From: DTU024 sp964518875
GTDB taxonomy: Bacteria > Bacillota > Clostridia > Christensenellales > Aristaeellaceae
DNA: 64,000 nt
Assembly: GCA_964518875.1 (NCBI GenBank)
Contig: CAZFHI010000007.1
Span: 5,396-69,395 of the forward strand
Reading direction: 5' to 3'
Shown: in pieces, positions 53,285 to 62,163 of the stretch
Numbering within the stretch: position 1 is the stretch's first letter
Layout of the letters: each line of letters opens with the position of its first letter
Program-made: the position numbers and the translations under genes
Notes under the pieces: generated by a model
The model's input: the letters and a program-made list of their open reading frames with translations, nothing else
Told to the model about the DNA's origin: nothing
The model's database searches: none

Positions 53285-53880
53285 TTTTAGTTTTTACTCA
53301 TACAGAACCATTATCCTGTCAAATGTAAATATGTCTTCTGCAAAGTTATCGGTCGTTCTTAACAGCTTATACCTTTTAACGGGCAGCTTGCAGCTGTAAG
53401 TATAATATCAAAGTCTATTTTTTTGACGATGTCCGTGCCGCACCTAAGTATCATAAAAGAATTTTTAAATTTGTATTTTTCTTTGGAAAGTGCTATGGAA
53501 AGCATTAGCTTTATTTTTATGCCACTTGAAAGTTTTTTCGATTTCAATTTTTATTTATGCTGAAGTTATGCAAAAACTGCCTGAACTTTTCTTCATGCTA
53601 CGCATTATAGCATGCATGGCTTTGTTTGCATTAAGCAATTTTTAGCCCCCGGCTAGAAAGAATCGTCTGCGATGAAGCCTGTTTTTTGATTGTAACTTTT
53701 TTCACTGGAGCTTTTCCGTCAATAAGTATAATTCCGCTATAGCTTATCATTGAAAAATATGGATTTAATAAAACAGTTGTTTTCCTACGCCAACTCTGCC
53801 GCTAAACCCTGTTACAAAGCCTTTTGGGATGTTAAAAGAAACATTTTTAAAAGAAACTCAGACTAAACTTTGCTTAAACC
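53285..53880 (-). pseudogene. ABC transporter ATPase remnant (YtrB-like)
   Basis: On the minus strand, NVSFNIPKGFVTGFSGRVGVGK near 53.83 kb is a Walker A region that loses frame at GKTT by one missing base; then GIILIDGK, then KKLSSGIKIKLMLSIALSKE (53359-53547), a decayed LSGG signature, and near 53.3 kb a C-terminal KRYKLLRTTDNFAEDIFTFDRIMVLYE. Several stops and frameshifts lie between, and the Walker B region is missing or scrambled. Confidence 0.65.
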
Positions 53881-53924
53881 CACAACTTTAATTTTATTTA
53901 TTTTCATCGCTACAATAAATATAT

Positions 53925-54230
53925 TACGCTAGATTCAGGAATTCTTCTTTGCTTATATAAAGCAGTTTGGCAATGCCGCGCGCCTCTTCAATGTGGCGTT
54001 CAAGTTTCTTTTGCGTTTCTTCGCAGAAGAAGGATTTGTTAATTGGCGTAATAGAGGTGCCAAAGTCCTGCTATATAGTTATGAGCTCTTCCTTTTTAAG
54101 CTCATAGCAGGCTTTTTTTACGGTAATAATGCTTCTTTTATTAAGCTCCCGCGGCAGCTTCCTTATAGACGGAAGCTATTCGTCGCAGGATAAATTTCCA
54201 TTTATAATTTCTTACTACGCCGCATTTTCT
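53925..54230 (-). pseudogene. GntR-family regulator remnant (YtrA-like)
   Basis: The minus strand reads, across frameshifts and stops, a small winged-helix protein: residues like LPSIRKLPREL, ITVKKACYELKKEELI, then NKSFFCEETQKKLERHIEEARGIAKLLYISKEEFLN. This is the length and pattern of the GntR regulator that leads YtrA-type ABC operons. It is upstream of the ATPase and permease remnants in the right order, so the whole operon has decayed together. Confidence 0.6.
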
Positions 54231-54491
54231 ATCTACCATATGGCGAAGAGTACTAAAACTATTTTCACCCCCGTTCTCCTTTGCTATAACAGTGCATAAT
54301 AGCACTAAATAAGTTCAACAAGAAAAAGCCTGTAAGGCGCCTAAAAACCATATTGTGAACCAAAAGATGAATAATAATATATTCAAAATATTTATAGAAA
54401 AAGTTAAATGAAAACGTCTGTGCGAGAACGAAATGAAACCCATACTATCAAGGCGTTTTGATTGTTTATCGCAGATAAAATTTTAACAGAC

Positions 54492-54527
54492 AAAATAAAA
54501 CGGCTCCAGCTGTTTAGCGCTGGAACC
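54492..54527 (-). terminator. Terminator of glyA
   Basis: GGCTCCAGC and GCTGGAACC pair around a short loop (54502-54527); a TTTTATTTTG tail follows on the minus strand. Confidence 0.7.
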
Positions 54528-54563
54528 ATTTTTTACCCGCTTTAAAACAACAGCTGTTTAAAG

Positions 54564-55802
54564 TTAATACAGAGGGAAAGCTTCTGTAAGCTCTTTTACT
54601 TTTGCTTTTACTGCCGGTATGGCGGCTTCCTTTTCATTCAGTACTTTAACTATAAGGTCCGCTATTTCGCTAAGCTGCTCTTCCTTCATATTTCTCGTCG
54701 TTACCGCGGGGCTGCCCAGGCGAAGACCGCTCGTTACGTTTGGCTTGCGCTTGTCGCGCGGAACCATGTTCTTGTTGGTAGTAATATTGGCCTGCTCAAG
54801 AAGGTTTTCCATTTCCTTGCCCGTGGTGTCTTCCAAGTCTGCAAAGTCGAGCATAAGGAGGTGATTATCCGTACCTCCTGAAACTATGCGCACGCCTTCC
54901 TGCTTAAAGCGCTCTTCCATAGCCTTGGCGTTTCTAAGCACCTGCTGCTGGTAGGCTTTAAATGAAGGTTCCATGGCTTCTTTAAAGCATACGGCCTTGG
55001 CGGCTATTATGTGCATCAAAGGCCCGCCCTGGGTGCCCGGGAATATGGCCTTGTCTATTTTTTTAGCGAGCTCTTCTTTGCAGAGTATAAGCCCCGCCCT
55101 TGGACCTCTGAGCGTTTTGTGCGTTGTTGAAGTTACAACATCCGCGTAGGGAACGGGGGACGGGTGAAGTCCCGCCGCTACAAGCCCCGCTATATGCGCC
55201 ATGTCGACCATTAAATAAGCGCCTACTTCATCGGCTATCTGACGGAACTTCTGGAAGTCTATTATCCTTGAATATGCGGAAGCGCCCGCTACTATAAGCT
55301 TAGGCTTAACTTCATGCGCTTTTTGAGAGAGCATTTCATAGTCTATGCGCTCCGTTTCAGGGTTTACTCCATAGGATTCAAAATGAAAGTATTTGCCGGA
55401 AATGTTTACCGGGCTTCCATGGGTTAAGTGTCCGCCGTGGTTTAATTTCATGCCGAGCACTGTGTCTCCGGGATTAAGCAGCGCAAAGTACACGGCCATA
55501 TTTGCCTGGCTGCCTGAATGGGGCTGCACGTTTGCGTGCTCTGCGCCAAATAGCTTTTTAGCGCGGTTTATGGCGAGCGTTTCTACTTCGTCTACATATT
55601 CGCAGCCGCCGTAATAGCGCCTGCCTGGATAGCCTTCAGCATATTTGTTCGTTAAAGGTGTACCCATTGCTGTCATAACCGCAGGGCTTACAAAGTTTTC
55701 AGAAGCGATAAGCTCTATATGATCCTGCTGACGCTGCGCTTCCTGCTCAATAAAGTGCAAAAGCTCTTCATCGTATTGTAATGCATCCGGTGCTTTCCAC
55801 AT
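54564..55802 (-). CDS. glyA: Serine hydroxymethyltransferase
   Basis: PLP enzyme converting serine and tetrahydrofolate to glycine and methylene-THF. The 412-aa protein has the N-terminal IELIASENFVSPAV, NKYAEGYPGRRYYGG, the PLP lysine in VVTSTTHKTLRGPRAG near residue 230 and the C-terminal TSGLRLGSPAVTTR. GAGGAGATAGAT lies before the ATG. It is in a gap between the SRP RNA gene and a terminator, so it is probably monocistronic. Confidence 0.97.
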   Translation of the reverse strand: MWKAPDALQYDEELLHFIEQEAQRQQDHIELIASENFVSPAVMTAMGTPLTNKYAEGYPGRRYYGGCEYVDEVETLAINRAKKLFGAEHANVQPHSGSQANMAVYFALLNPGDTVLGMKLNHGGHLTHGSPVNISGKYFHFESYGVNPETERIDYEMLSQKAHEVKPKLIVAGASAYSRIIDFQKFRQIADEVGAYLMVDMAHIAGLVAAGLHPSPVPYADVVTSTTHKTLRGPRAGLILCKEELAKKIDKAIFPGTQGGPLMHIIAAKAVCFKEAMEPSFKAYQQQVLRNAKAMEERFKQEGVRIVSGGTDNHLLMLDFADLEDTTGKEMENLLEQANITTNKNMVPRDKRKPNVTSGLRLGSPAVTTRNMKEEQLSEIADLIVKVLNEKEAAIPAVKAKVKELTEAFPLY

Positions 55803-55841
55803 ATCTATCTCCTCTTCTTAAAAATTATTTCGTAAACAAAA

Positions 55842-55962
55842 ATGCCGCAAGGCATCAGGCTGCTCCGCAGCACATCCCAACATACGCTTACTGCTGCTTC
55901 CTTCCGGACCTGACAGGGTTCACGCCATGAAATCGCACGGAACCCAACACCTTTACGGCATA
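55842..55962 (-). ncRNA. ffs: Small signal recognition particle RNA
   Basis: On the minus strand the universally conserved SRP helix 8 is present: GTCAGGTCCGGAAGGAAGCA followed by GCAGTAAG, with flanking complementary arms GGTGTTGGGTTCCGTGCG... and ...TATGTTGGGATGTGC, and a terminal stem TGCCGTAAAGG/CCTTGCGGCA. At about 120 nt or less it is the short bacterial form without an Alu domain. A TATTAT-like -10 box lies just upstream. It binds Ffh for co-translational targeting. Ends are estimated to a few bases. Confidence 0.92.
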
Positions 55963-56092
55963 GCTATAATACAGTAAAATGCTGCGCTTTGCAAGTGCTG
56001 CTTGTTAATACTTAATTCAAGTAAGATAAGCTTTTCTAAACCGAACTTTTTTCATCTTTAAGCTTCTATAAATCGGAATAAGTATAAAGCCT

Positions 56093-57322
56093 TTAATTTA
56101 TCATCTTAAGCGCTTCATCGTACGCGCGCTTAAGCTGTTTGTCGTCAAGACTGCCAAAATCAAAGTAGGCGTTTTTGTCTTCCTCTGGAATCTCTATTTC
56201 TATGTGCGGAGCTATGCCGAGCTCATGAACCTTATGGCCTTTTGGAGTAAAATATTGCGCCACGGTAAACTGCATGCCGCTTTTGCCGTCGCTCATCTGC
56301 ACAACGTTTTGTATTATGCCTTTGCCAAATGTGTTTGTGCCTACTATTTTGGCTCTGTCATAGTCTTTAAGCGCTCCTGCTAATATTTCGGACGTTGACG
56401 CACTGTTTTCATTTACCAGAAGCACAAGAGGTATATCAGTCTTGCCGTCGTTTGTGTATGTCTTTTCCTGACGGCCCTGTCTGTCTTCGGTGTAAAAAAG
56501 AAGCTCTCTGTCAAGGAAAACGTCAGCTATGTTTATGCCAAGCTCCACCCATCCGCCGGGGTTATCCCTTATGTCTAATATAAGGGATTTTGCGCCTTTC
56601 TGTATGAGGGCGTCAAGTGCCTTTTTAAATTCCTTGTCTGCGTCGCCTGCAAAATCGTAAATGGAAATAAGTCCCACCCTGTCGTCTATCATGGAAAATT
56701 CTACGTTGTTAACGTTTATTACAGCCTTGGTAAGTTCAAACGGTATAATGTCCCCGTTTCTGAGTATTTCTATGTTTACTTTTTCTCCCGCCTTGCCGCG
56801 CATGGTGTTAACGGCGTCCTGCATGGTGTACGTAGTAACTTCTATGTCTTCGACCCTGTAAAAAACGTCGCCCTTGCGAAGCCCCGCTTTTTCCGCAGGG
56901 GTATTCTTGAACACCCGCACTATCGTAACGGAGGAGTCTCGCCAGCTGCCAAGCATCTGCACGCCTATGCCGGCGTATCTGCCTTTGTCTTCTTCCCACA
57001 TAGTTTTCCACGCTTCTTCAGGGTAGTAGAAGGTGTACGCGTCGTCTGTTCCGCTTAAAAGCCCCTGCACGGTTCCGTCAAGCATGGCCTGCTCGTCAGG
57101 ATCTTTATAGTAAAACTTTTCTACGTATTGACGGGCTTCTTCCACAAGCTCGTACTTGCTTAACGCTTCTACTTTTCTTTTAAGATATTCATACTCGTCT
57201 TTTGAAATAGTAACGGTGTTGCCTGTACCGTACACTACGCGCGGGCTTTCTCCAAACACATGGATCACAAGCATGAAGCATGCGAAAATAAGGCATAAAA
57301 GCTTAACTGTTTTTTTATTCAC
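56093..57322 (-). CDS. Carboxyl-terminal processing protease, S41 family (CtpA-like)
   Basis: 409-aa exported serine protease. A signal or anchor sequence (core LLCLIFACFMLVIHV) is followed by an N-terminal helical region, a PDZ domain (residues about 95-180; GIGVQMLGS, VFKNTPAEKAGLRKGDVF) and the S41 core with the catalytic Ser in LLVNENSASTSEILAGAL and the Lys in NTFGKGIIQ. It starts with GTG, overlapping the stop of the PucR-type regulator by 4 bp, so the two are translationally coupled. Substrates unknown; these proteases often process sporulation or wall proteins. Confidence 0.92.
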   Translation of the reverse strand: MNKKTVKLLCLIFACFMLVIHVFGESPRVVYGTGNTVTISKDEYEYLKRKVEALSKYELVEEARQYVEKFYYKDPDEQAMLDGTVQGLLSGTDDAYTFYYPEEAWKTMWEEDKGRYAGIGVQMLGSWRDSSVTIVRVFKNTPAEKAGLRKGDVFYRVEDIEVTTYTMQDAVNTMRGKAGEKVNIEILRNGDIIPFELTKAVINVNNVEFSMIDDRVGLISIYDFAGDADKEFKKALDALIQKGAKSLILDIRDNPGGWVELGINIADVFLDRELLFYTEDRQGRQEKTYTNDGKTDIPLVLLVNENSASTSEILAGALKDYDRAKIVGTNTFGKGIIQNVVQMSDGKSGMQFTVAQYFTPKGHKVHELGIAPHIEIEIPEEDKNAYFDFGSLDDKQLKRAYDEALKMIN

Positions 57323-58377
57323 AATAGTTCCCTTTCTTCAAAATCGGACAGCCTAGACGTATTTTTAAGCTCGTATAACAGTTTAAATATAAGCGCGTCG
57401 TTAAAGCGCCTTAAATCAAGCCCGGTTTGGGCCTGCACTTTTTCAAGCCTGTATATAAGCGTGTTGCGGTGTATGTACAAATGCCTCGCAGTATCCGCGA
57501 TATTGAGGTTATTATCCAAAAAAGTTGTTATTGTTTCCAGCATTTCGCGGTTGAACAGCTTTTCGTTTTCATTGCTGAAAAGAAGAGCGTGGTACTTTAA
57601 CGCTTTATCCTTTGGAATTTCTGCCATAAGGCGCGCAAAAATCATGCTGGAATACTTGTATATATGTTCCTTGGGGTAAAAAGCGAGCCCTATTTTAAGA
57701 GCGCGCATGGCCTGCTCATAGCTTCTGCTTATATTTTCAATGCGGCTTACGGGTTCCCCAAGGGCTATTGTAAACTCTATGCCTTCCTCGGTAAGCGCCG
57801 TTTCAGATAAAGCTTCGACAAATTCATATATATCGTCAGACGAGGATTCATCTTCAAATGCCTTAACAACAGCAACGGTAAAGCCCGACAAAGGCACGAA
57901 CATATCTCCTTCTTCAAGCGGAAGGAGGTTTTTAAGCGCCTTTAAGGCGTCCCCGTAAGGGCTTTGCCTTGCGGACAATATGATGCACAGCCTTAACTGC
58001 TTTTGCGCAATATGATACTTAAAGCTCAGCGACTGTATTTCGTTAAGCGGAAGCTCGCCTTTAAGCAGGCGTATGAAAGGCAGGTGCTCTGCGTTTTCGC
58101 TGCTTTCCATATAGAAAGAATCTATAAGGCCGGCGCAAAGCTTTAATATGTCTGAAGGCGTGCCTGTACCCGCGGCTATTATCACATGGCTTAACTTGCT
58201 TTTATAAAACACGTGCGCGCGCGTCTGCCGTATTTCCCCGGGGCTTATGTTAAGAGGAGTGGACATTACGTCTCTCACGCTGCCGCTTAACAGCTTGCCG
58301 AACTCGTCAAATGCGAGCAAAGGAACATCGAGCGAAGCGAGCAGATCGTCTATCTGCCGCAAAAACTTTTTTTCCAC
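57319..58377 (-). CDS. PucR/CdaR-type transcriptional regulator with C-terminal HTH
   Basis: 352-aa cytoplasmic regulator. The C-terminal helix-turn-helix LNIADTARHLYIHRNTLIYRLEKVQAQTGLDLRRFNDAL is the PucR (HTH_30) signature; the central region includes a GGDEF-like domain (GFTVAVVKAFEDE...VEALSE). The N-terminal part with HVIIAAGTGTPSDILKLC may be a sensor. Start is GTG, 5 bp after GGAGG. It is cotranscribed with the S41 protease and sits at the end of a sugar ABC operon, which such regulators often control (sugar-diacid type). Ligand unknown. Confidence 0.85.
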   Translation of the reverse strand: MEKKFLRQIDDLLASLDVPLLAFDEFGKLLSGSVRDVMSTPLNISPGEIRQTRAHVFYKSKLSHVIIAAGTGTPSDILKLCAGLIDSFYMESSENAEHLPFIRLLKGELPLNEIQSLSFKYHIAQKQLRLCIILSARQSPYGDALKALKNLLPLEEGDMFVPLSGFTVAVVKAFEDESSSDDIYEFVEALSETALTEEGIEFTIALGEPVSRIENISRSYEQAMRALKIGLAFYPKEHIYKYSSMIFARLMAEIPKDKALKYHALLFSNENEKLFNREMLETITTFLDNNLNIADTARHLYIHRNTLIYRLEKVQAQTGLDLRRFNDALIFKLLYELKNTSRLSDFEERELL

Positions 58378-58404
58378 GCCTTCCTCCGTAAAAAATATAT
58401 TTAT

Positions 58405-58432
58405 ATTATATCATGCACGCTCGAAAATTCAA
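58405..58432 (-). promoter_or_regulatory. Promoter of the PucR-type regulator and protease operon
   Basis: On the minus strand TTGAAT (58427-58432) and TATAAT (58405-58410) are 16 bp apart; the regulator start lies about 30 bp further. Confidence 0.55.
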
Positions 58433-58464
58433 AACCACAAAAAAGTAAATATTTTATATAAATT

Positions 58465-59463
58465 TCAGCCCTTTATGCCGCCTCTTGCCACGCCTCCGAC
58501 TATCTGCTTTCTTGCGAATATGAATACCAGAATCATAGGCAGCACCACAACGGAAGACGCCGCCATAAGCAGCTCGTTGTTTGCTCCTACCTCCGTTGTA
58601 AACGTATAAAGACCGAATGGAAGCGTGCGGTTTGTGTCCTGCTTTATTACAAGCAGGGGCCACATAAAGCTGTTCCACGACGCCATGGCGTTTAATAAAA
58701 TAATGGTTGAAAGCGAAGGCCTGGCGATAGGCACCATTACTTTCCACAGATAGCGCCAGTTGCTGCATCCGTCCACTCTTGCGGACCAATACAGGCCGTC
58801 TGGTATAGACTGAAAGAAATTGCGCAGTATGTAAGTGTAGAATATGCTGCTTGTAAATGGAAGAACAAGCGCCCAAAGCGTATCGTTTATGCCGAGTTTA
58901 ACTATGGTGGTGTAGTTTGTTATTACGAGTATTTCAAAGGGAACCATCATCATGGAAAGAAGAATTGAAAATATTATTTCTTTTCCAGGAAAATTCAGCC
59001 TTGAAAAGGCGAACGCCGCAAGTATGGTGGTAAGGGTAGTCAATGCAACGCTGCTTAGGCACGTTACAACGGAGTTTATGAAATACTTTGCAAAGGGCGC
59101 CGTGTTGAAGGATATTACAAAATTATCAAAGTTAAGCCAGTTTTTAGGCGTCATCGTGGGGGGAAACAGGTTCATTTCCGCGCTCGTCTTAAACGCTGAA
59201 GATATCATCCAGTAGAACGGGAACACCATTATAACAGCGCCTATTATAAGCAGAATATGCTGCAAAAGCTTAAACGTTCCAAGCTTTGTCTGGTAAGAAT
59301 GGTTTAAGTAAAGACCGAAAGCTATAAGCAGGGCGGCTGAAATAATTAATACAGGGTAAAGGCCGCTGTCTTTTAAAATAAGGAATACAATGCCCACGAA
59401 AAGCGCTGCTAAACCTAAAATGTAAAGAGCGGAACCCAAACGATTTTTAGCTTGCTTTGTCAT
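58465..59463 (-). CDS. Carbohydrate ABC transporter permease, MalG-like, with extra N-terminal helices
   Basis: 332-aa membrane subunit. The C-terminal 270 residues are a standard MalG-type permease: MMVPFEILVITNYTTIVKLGINDTLWALVLP and the EAA loop WSARVDGCSNWRYLWKVMVPI. The first 65 residues add two extra helices (SALYILGLAALFVGIVFLIL and YPVLIISAALLIAFGLYL) not found in typical MalG (about 280 aa). Last gene of the operon; starts 10 bp after the MalF-like stop. Confidence 0.9.
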   Translation of the reverse strand: MTKQAKNRLGSALYILGLAALFVGIVFLILKDSGLYPVLIISAALLIAFGLYLNHSYQTKLGTFKLLQHILLIIGAVIMVFPFYWMISSAFKTSAEMNLFPPTMTPKNWLNFDNFVISFNTAPFAKYFINSVVTCLSSVALTTLTTILAAFAFSRLNFPGKEIIFSILLSMMMVPFEILVITNYTTIVKLGINDTLWALVLPFTSSIFYTYILRNFFQSIPDGLYWSARVDGCSNWRYLWKVMVPIARPSLSTIILLNAMASWNSFMWPLLVIKQDTNRTLPFGLYTFTTEVGANNELLMAASSVVVLPMILVFIFARKQIVGGVARGGIKG

Positions 59464-59473
59464 ATTGCCCTCC

Positions 59474-60997
59474 TCATATGTAGTTCCAGCGGCGCTGTAT
59501 ATAGCGCTGAACCATGGTGAACAACAGTATGAAAAAGAACAGCACTATCGCGGCGGCTGCGGCGCGGCCGAGCTCAAGGCGCTGGTGCATCATCTCGTAT
59601 ATGTAGTACACAACGGTGTACATGTTGTAAGCGGGTCCGGGGCTGCCGTTAAAAAGCACGGTTACCTCAGTAAATACTTTAAATGCGGATATGCTGTTTA
59701 TAACGAGCACAAGCCCTATGGTAGGGGCTAAAAGCGGCAGCGTTATGCGCCTGAATATGCGCGGGGTTTTTGCTCCGTCAACCTTTGCAACGGTGTAATA
59801 GGTTTCATCTATGTTCTGCAGACCTGACAGCATAAGTATTATTGTAAAGGGGAGCGAGTTCCATATGCCGAATATTACCATTACAGCCATGGAATTTTCT
59901 GTCGCCTGCAGCCAGTTTAAAGGCTCCGCCGAGAAAAACATAAGCAGGGCGTTTAATACGCCGAAATTTTTATTGAATATCCAGCGCCACACAAGGCCTA
60001 CTGCGGTTATGGAGGTAACCATTGGGAGAAAATAGGCTGTCTGATATATTGCCGAGCCTTTTAACTTTTTGTTTAATAAAAATGCTACAATAACAGATAT
60101 CGCCGTTGAAGCGGGCACAGTGTAAAGAACATATAAAAATGTGTTTATAAGGCCCTGGAGAAAATAATTGCTCGTCCCCGGAATGCCTTTAAGCACATAT
60201 TCGTAGTTGCCAAGACCCCAGCCGGTAAATGAACCGTCTAACTTGTATCTTTCCTGGAAAGACATTATTACTACGCGTATCATGGGGTACAGCGTAAAAA
60301 CTATTACGCCTAAAAAGAAAGGCAAAAGGTAATCAAGGGGCTCTAACAGCGAGGATATCTTCGCCTTGCCGTCGCTGTCGTTCTTTATCCACAGGAAGCT
60401 CAGCAAAAGCGCGAACGCTAAAAACACAACGCCAATCCAGATAAGCGTGGAGGAATAGTACATAAGAGGGTACAAAGGCACGTTCACGCTAAGGCTTTTA
60501 CGCACGTTTGAAAGGGTAAGGGAATCGATATGCTCCTGCGTAAAGCTGTCCACCTGATCAAATATAGCGTTCATGCTGCTTTGAGCTTCGTTTTGAACGA
60601 GCAGCGCCGTATCCGCGTCTAAATTTTTAGTTACCTCTTCTAAAAGCGTGTCGGCAATATGATTAAGCACAGCGGCGTTGTCTGCGCCTTCTTCAACCAT
60701 GGCGCTTATGTCTTTTTTAAGCATGCGCTTGCGGCTTGAAACGCTCTTTTTTATTGCTGCGGCGTTGTCTTCGCCCGCGGCCTCGGAAAACAGCTTTTCT
60801 ATTTCCGCTATGCCTTCTTTATGCAGCGCGTCTATGCGGCTTGAAAGCTTAAAGCTTTCAGCCTGCATTCCTAACCTGCTTCTGCCAAAAAAGCCTATGC
60901 CGAAAAACAAGGCCGCAAGGACAAAACACAGCGTAATATGCACTATAAGACGCTTAACACCAAAGCGCTTTTTCTTTTTTTTCGGCAGGCTTTTCAT
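59474..60997 (-). CDS. Carbohydrate ABC transporter permease, MalF-like, with large N-terminal extension
   Basis: 507-aa membrane subunit, far longer than the usual 290-310 aa. The C-terminal 290 residues carry the standard permease with EAA loop YTVAKVDGAKTPRIFRRITLPLL. The N-terminal about 210 residues hold a Lys-rich start, one helix (LIVHITLCFVLAALFFGIGFF), a roughly 140-residue charged, mostly helical extracytoplasmic segment (e.g. HKEGIAEIEKLFSEAAGED, VLNHIADTLLEEVTKNL), and further helices. MalF of E. coli also has a large outer domain, but placed differently; here it may help dock the binding protein. Its ATG overlaps the ATPase stop. Confidence 0.88.
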   Translation of the reverse strand: MKSLPKKKKKRFGVKRLIVHITLCFVLAALFFGIGFFGRSRLGMQAESFKLSSRIDALHKEGIAEIEKLFSEAAGEDNAAAIKKSVSSRKRMLKKDISAMVEEGADNAAVLNHIADTLLEEVTKNLDADTALLVQNEAQSSMNAIFDQVDSFTQEHIDSLTLSNVRKSLSVNVPLYPLMYYSSTLIWIGVVFLAFALLLSFLWIKNDSDGKAKISSLLEPLDYLLPFFLGVIVFTLYPMIRVVIMSFQERYKLDGSFTGWGLGNYEYVLKGIPGTSNYFLQGLINTFLYVLYTVPASTAISVIVAFLLNKKLKGSAIYQTAYFLPMVTSITAVGLVWRWIFNKNFGVLNALLMFFSAEPLNWLQATENSMAVMVIFGIWNSLPFTIILMLSGLQNIDETYYTVAKVDGAKTPRIFRRITLPLLAPTIGLVLVINSISAFKVFTEVTVLFNGSPGPAYNMYTVVYYIYEMMHQRLELGRAAAAAIVLFFFILLFTMVQRYIQRRWNYI

Positions 60998-62058
60998 GCG
61001 TAGCGCCTCCCGCTTTCAAGGTCAAAGAAGAATACGCCGCGGTCCTTAAGCCTTAAGTGGGCCGTGTCTCCCGCTTTCAAGTGGTGGTCAAAAGAAATAT
61101 ATGCGCGAAGCTCAGTTCCGCCGAAGTTTAAAAGCGCCATTTCTTCCTTGCCTAACTGGTAAACGCTCAGCACTTCAGCTTCCATGGTATCCTCTTCCTT
61201 TTGAGGAGCCACTGTAAAGCTTTCAGCCCGCACTGAAAGGTTTATACCCTGACCGTCAGGGACTTTTTCTATGCCTTTGCATATAAAACCAGAGCCGTCT
61301 TTTGCAACGAATCGGCCGCCTTCCGCATGCCCTGCGATGTTGTTTATCGGAGGGTTGCCTAAAAAATCCGCAACGAATTGATTGCCAGGCTCGTTATAGA
61401 GGTTCTGGGGCTTATCGTGCTGCTGCAGGTGCCCTGCTTTCATAAGAGCTATATGGTCGGATATAGACATGGCTTCTTCCTGGTCATGCGTAACAAATAC
61501 GGCTGTAACCCTGGTTTTGCGCTGTATGCGGCGTATTTCTTCGCGCATTTCAAGGCGCAGCCTCGCGTCAAGGTTGGAAAGCGGCTCATCTAAAAGCAGA
61601 AGCCGCGGCCTTTTTACAAGCGCCCTCGCTATTGCAACGCGCTGCTGCTGGCCGCCGGAAAGCTGCTTTGGCCTTCTGTCCAGGTAATCCTGCATATGCA
61701 CCAGCTCCGCCATTTCAGTTGCCCTTTTAATGCGCTCATCCTTAGGCACGTTTTGTATTTCAAGCGGAAAACATATGTTGCCCAAAACCGTCATATGTGG
61801 ATAAAGAGCGTAGTTTTGAAATACAAGCCCTATGCCGCGCGCCTCCGGAGGATATTTGGTAACGTCTTCCCCGTCAAACAGTATCGTGCCCGCGGTAACA
61901 GGCAATATTCCTGAAAGCATGTTAAGTACTGTGCTTTTGCCGCAACCCGAAGGCCCAAGCAGGCACATAAGCTCTCCGTCGTACAGCGTTAAGGTTAACT
62001 GATCCACTGCCTTAACAGAATCAAAGTGCTTGCTTAGCCCCAACATTTCAACCTGCAT
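60994..62058 (-). CDS. ABC transporter ATPase, MsmX/UgpC type
   Basis: 354-aa ATP-hydrolysing subunit. Walker A GPSGCGKST near residue 36, Q-loop QNYALYPHMTV, signature LSGGQQQRVAIARAL, Walker B LLLLDEPLSNLD and H-loop VFVTHDQEEAMS are all intact; the C-terminal about 115 residues are the TOBE regulatory domain of carbohydrate importers. MsmX-type ATPases are known to serve several sugar importers at once, so this protein may also energise the ATPase-less transporter at 42435-45655 (inference). Cotranscribed after the binding protein; a hairpin terminator lies between them. Confidence 0.94.
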   Translation of the reverse strand: MQVEMLGLSKHFDSVKAVDQLTLTLYDGELMCLLGPSGCGKSTVLNMLSGILPVTAGTILFDGEDVTKYPPEARGIGLVFQNYALYPHMTVLGNICFPLEIQNVPKDERIKRATEMAELVHMQDYLDRRPKQLSGGQQQRVAIARALVKRPRLLLLDEPLSNLDARLRLEMREEIRRIQRKTRVTAVFVTHDQEEAMSISDHIALMKAGHLQQHDKPQNLYNEPGNQFVADFLGNPPINNIAGHAEGGRFVAKDGSGFICKGIEKVPDGQGINLSVRAESFTVAPQKEEDTMEAEVLSVYQLGKEEMALLNFGGTELRAYISFDHHLKAGDTAHLRLKDRGVFFFDLESGRRYA

Positions 62059-62120
62059 ATAATACCCCGATATAAAAAATTATTTGGCGTTTATAATTAC
62101 TGCCATTTAAATTAATAATA

Positions 62121-62154
62121 TAAAAACAGGGTTGCCGCTTAAGCGGCAACCCTG
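62121..62154 (-). terminator. Attenuating terminator between binding-protein and ATPase genes
   Basis: CAGGGTTGCCGCTT/AAGCGGCAACCCTG (62127-62154), a 14-bp perfect stem with a TTTTTAT tail on the minus strand. In sugar ABC operons such a site lets the binding protein be made in excess. Confidence 0.8.
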
Positions 62155-62163
62155 AATTAAAGT

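Larger units (their letters stand above)
41640..54500. other. AT-rich accessory island between polA and glyA
   Basis: The whole stretch between polA and glyA is clearly richer in A and T than the genes on both sides, with codon choice shifted to TTA, AAT, AAA and GAT. It holds a self-contained carbohydrate-use locus with its own regulator, and a decayed GntR/ABC cassette. No integrase, transposase or att repeat is visible, so the mode of arrival is unknown. Limits are approximate. Confidence 0.6.
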
